Shown here piece after piece: positions 63,784-64,000 of a DNA stretch of 64,000 nucleotides. The DNA is taken from positions 80,517-144,516 of the forward strand of contig UQLC01000003.1 of assembly GCA_900541795.1 (NCBI GenBank), read 5' to 3'. The position numbers and the translations under genes were made by a program. This DNA is from an uncultured Collinsella sp. Its GTDB lineage: Bacteria > Actinomycetota > Coriobacteriia > Coriobacteriales > Coriobacteriaceae. Under the pieces are notes generated by a model. That model was given only the letters and a program-made list of their open reading frames with translations, was not told where the DNA came from and ran no database searches. Numbering within the stretch: position 1 is the first letter of the stretch; each line of letters starts with the position of its first letter.

Positions 63784-64000
63784 ATGCGCCTGGGGGCACG
63801 TTATCTACTGGGCACGATGGTTGCTAGCGTGCCGTGGGCTATTTGGGTTATTGCAAAAGGATCCCCCGCTTGGCTGTGCTCTACAGGGGCGCTCTTTTGT
63901 GCGTTGGTAGTCTATCTTTTTGCAACTCGGGGCGCTGTTTCTTGTGATAAGCCCAAACGGCGTGGGATTCTTTTGGGATGGCAGTTCATTTTCATCGTAT
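63784..64000 (+). CDS. Membrane protein, partial at window end
   Basis: An open frame that begins just after the ABC exporter and runs off the window. Its start may be ATG 63784 or an upstream TTG at 63763 that overlaps the exporter gene. The visible 72 residues contain helices such as LLGTMVASVPWAIWVIAKG and LCSTGALFCALVVYLFATRG. Given the position it could be a second exporter subunit, a protease or an immunity protein; it cannot be assigned from this end. Confidence 0.6.
   Translation, partial: MRLGARYLLGTMVASVPWAIWVIAKGSPAWLCSTGALFCALVVYLFATRGAVSCDKPKRRGILLGWQFIFIV

Overview
The window looks like the chromosome of a gut coriobacterium, most likely a Collinsella-type organism. This is inferred from the high G+C content of most of the window, the actinobacterial gene style with strong Shine-Dalgarno sites, the fermentative gene set (pyruvate formate-lyase, PTS sucrose uptake, phosphofructokinase) and many short intergenic palindromes. 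No rRNA, tRNA, CRISPR array or intact insertion sequence was recognised.

Layout. 1-4.6 kb: a multidrug-type ABC exporter (cut by the window start) with its MarR regulator, then an SDR oxidoreductase and a KdgT-type permease. 5.0-15.5 kb: anaerobic pyruvate and sucrose metabolism. Pyruvate formate-lyase is split here: a 683-residue catalytic chain lacks the glycyl-radical tail, which is a separate 83-residue gene 85 bases downstream. A scr regulon follows (LacI repressor, divergent GH32, EIIBC, sucrose-6-phosphate hydrolase), then DegV and the PFL activase. 15.8-19.8 kb: a beta-lactamase-fold protein, MTA/SAH nucleosidase, EngB and a DUF3990/HTH pair that looks like a toxin-antitoxin module. 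20-25.4 kb: the aspartate pathway (thrB, thrC, lysC, asd). 25.8-40 kb: a DNA repair methyltransferase, remnants of a ClC channel and an Abi gene, a GyrI-like protein, a MacB-type ABC exporter, phosphofructokinase, an Ntn-hydrolase, an M18 peptidase, a PIN toxin-antitoxin pair, a 2-hydroxyacid dehydrogenase, a SEC-C methionine aminopeptidase and a radical SAM protein. 40-52 kb: an alpha/beta hydrolase, a degenerate-GGDEF/REC/HD-GYP protein with an Hpt partner, a polar amino acid ABC system, Dxs, and an HD-like/CmpB-like pair. 52-59 kb: a PII (glnB) remnant, a HAD phosphatase, a tiny hydrophobic ORF between two identical-type palindromes, and a TetR regulator upstream of a 1594-residue fused 2-hydroxyacyl-CoA-dehydratase-activase-type protein.

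59.4-64 kb is visibly richer in A+T and appears to be acquired. It holds a peptide natural-product locus: a divergent LysR regulator, two tandem unannotated cysteine-rich precursor genes (56 and 54 residues, 7 and 6 Cys, shared leader start M[DE][WY]IQ), a radical SAM/SPASM maturase, an ABC exporter and the start of another membrane protein. This is the best candidate for an undescribed system in the window.

A second unexplained signal is a family of long hairpins placed just downstream of grcA, thrB, asd and pfk. Their arms differ completely between copies, but an internal loop is conserved and encloses a 4-bp helix whose two middle pairs covary. This points to a selected RNA or DNA structure rather than simple terminators.
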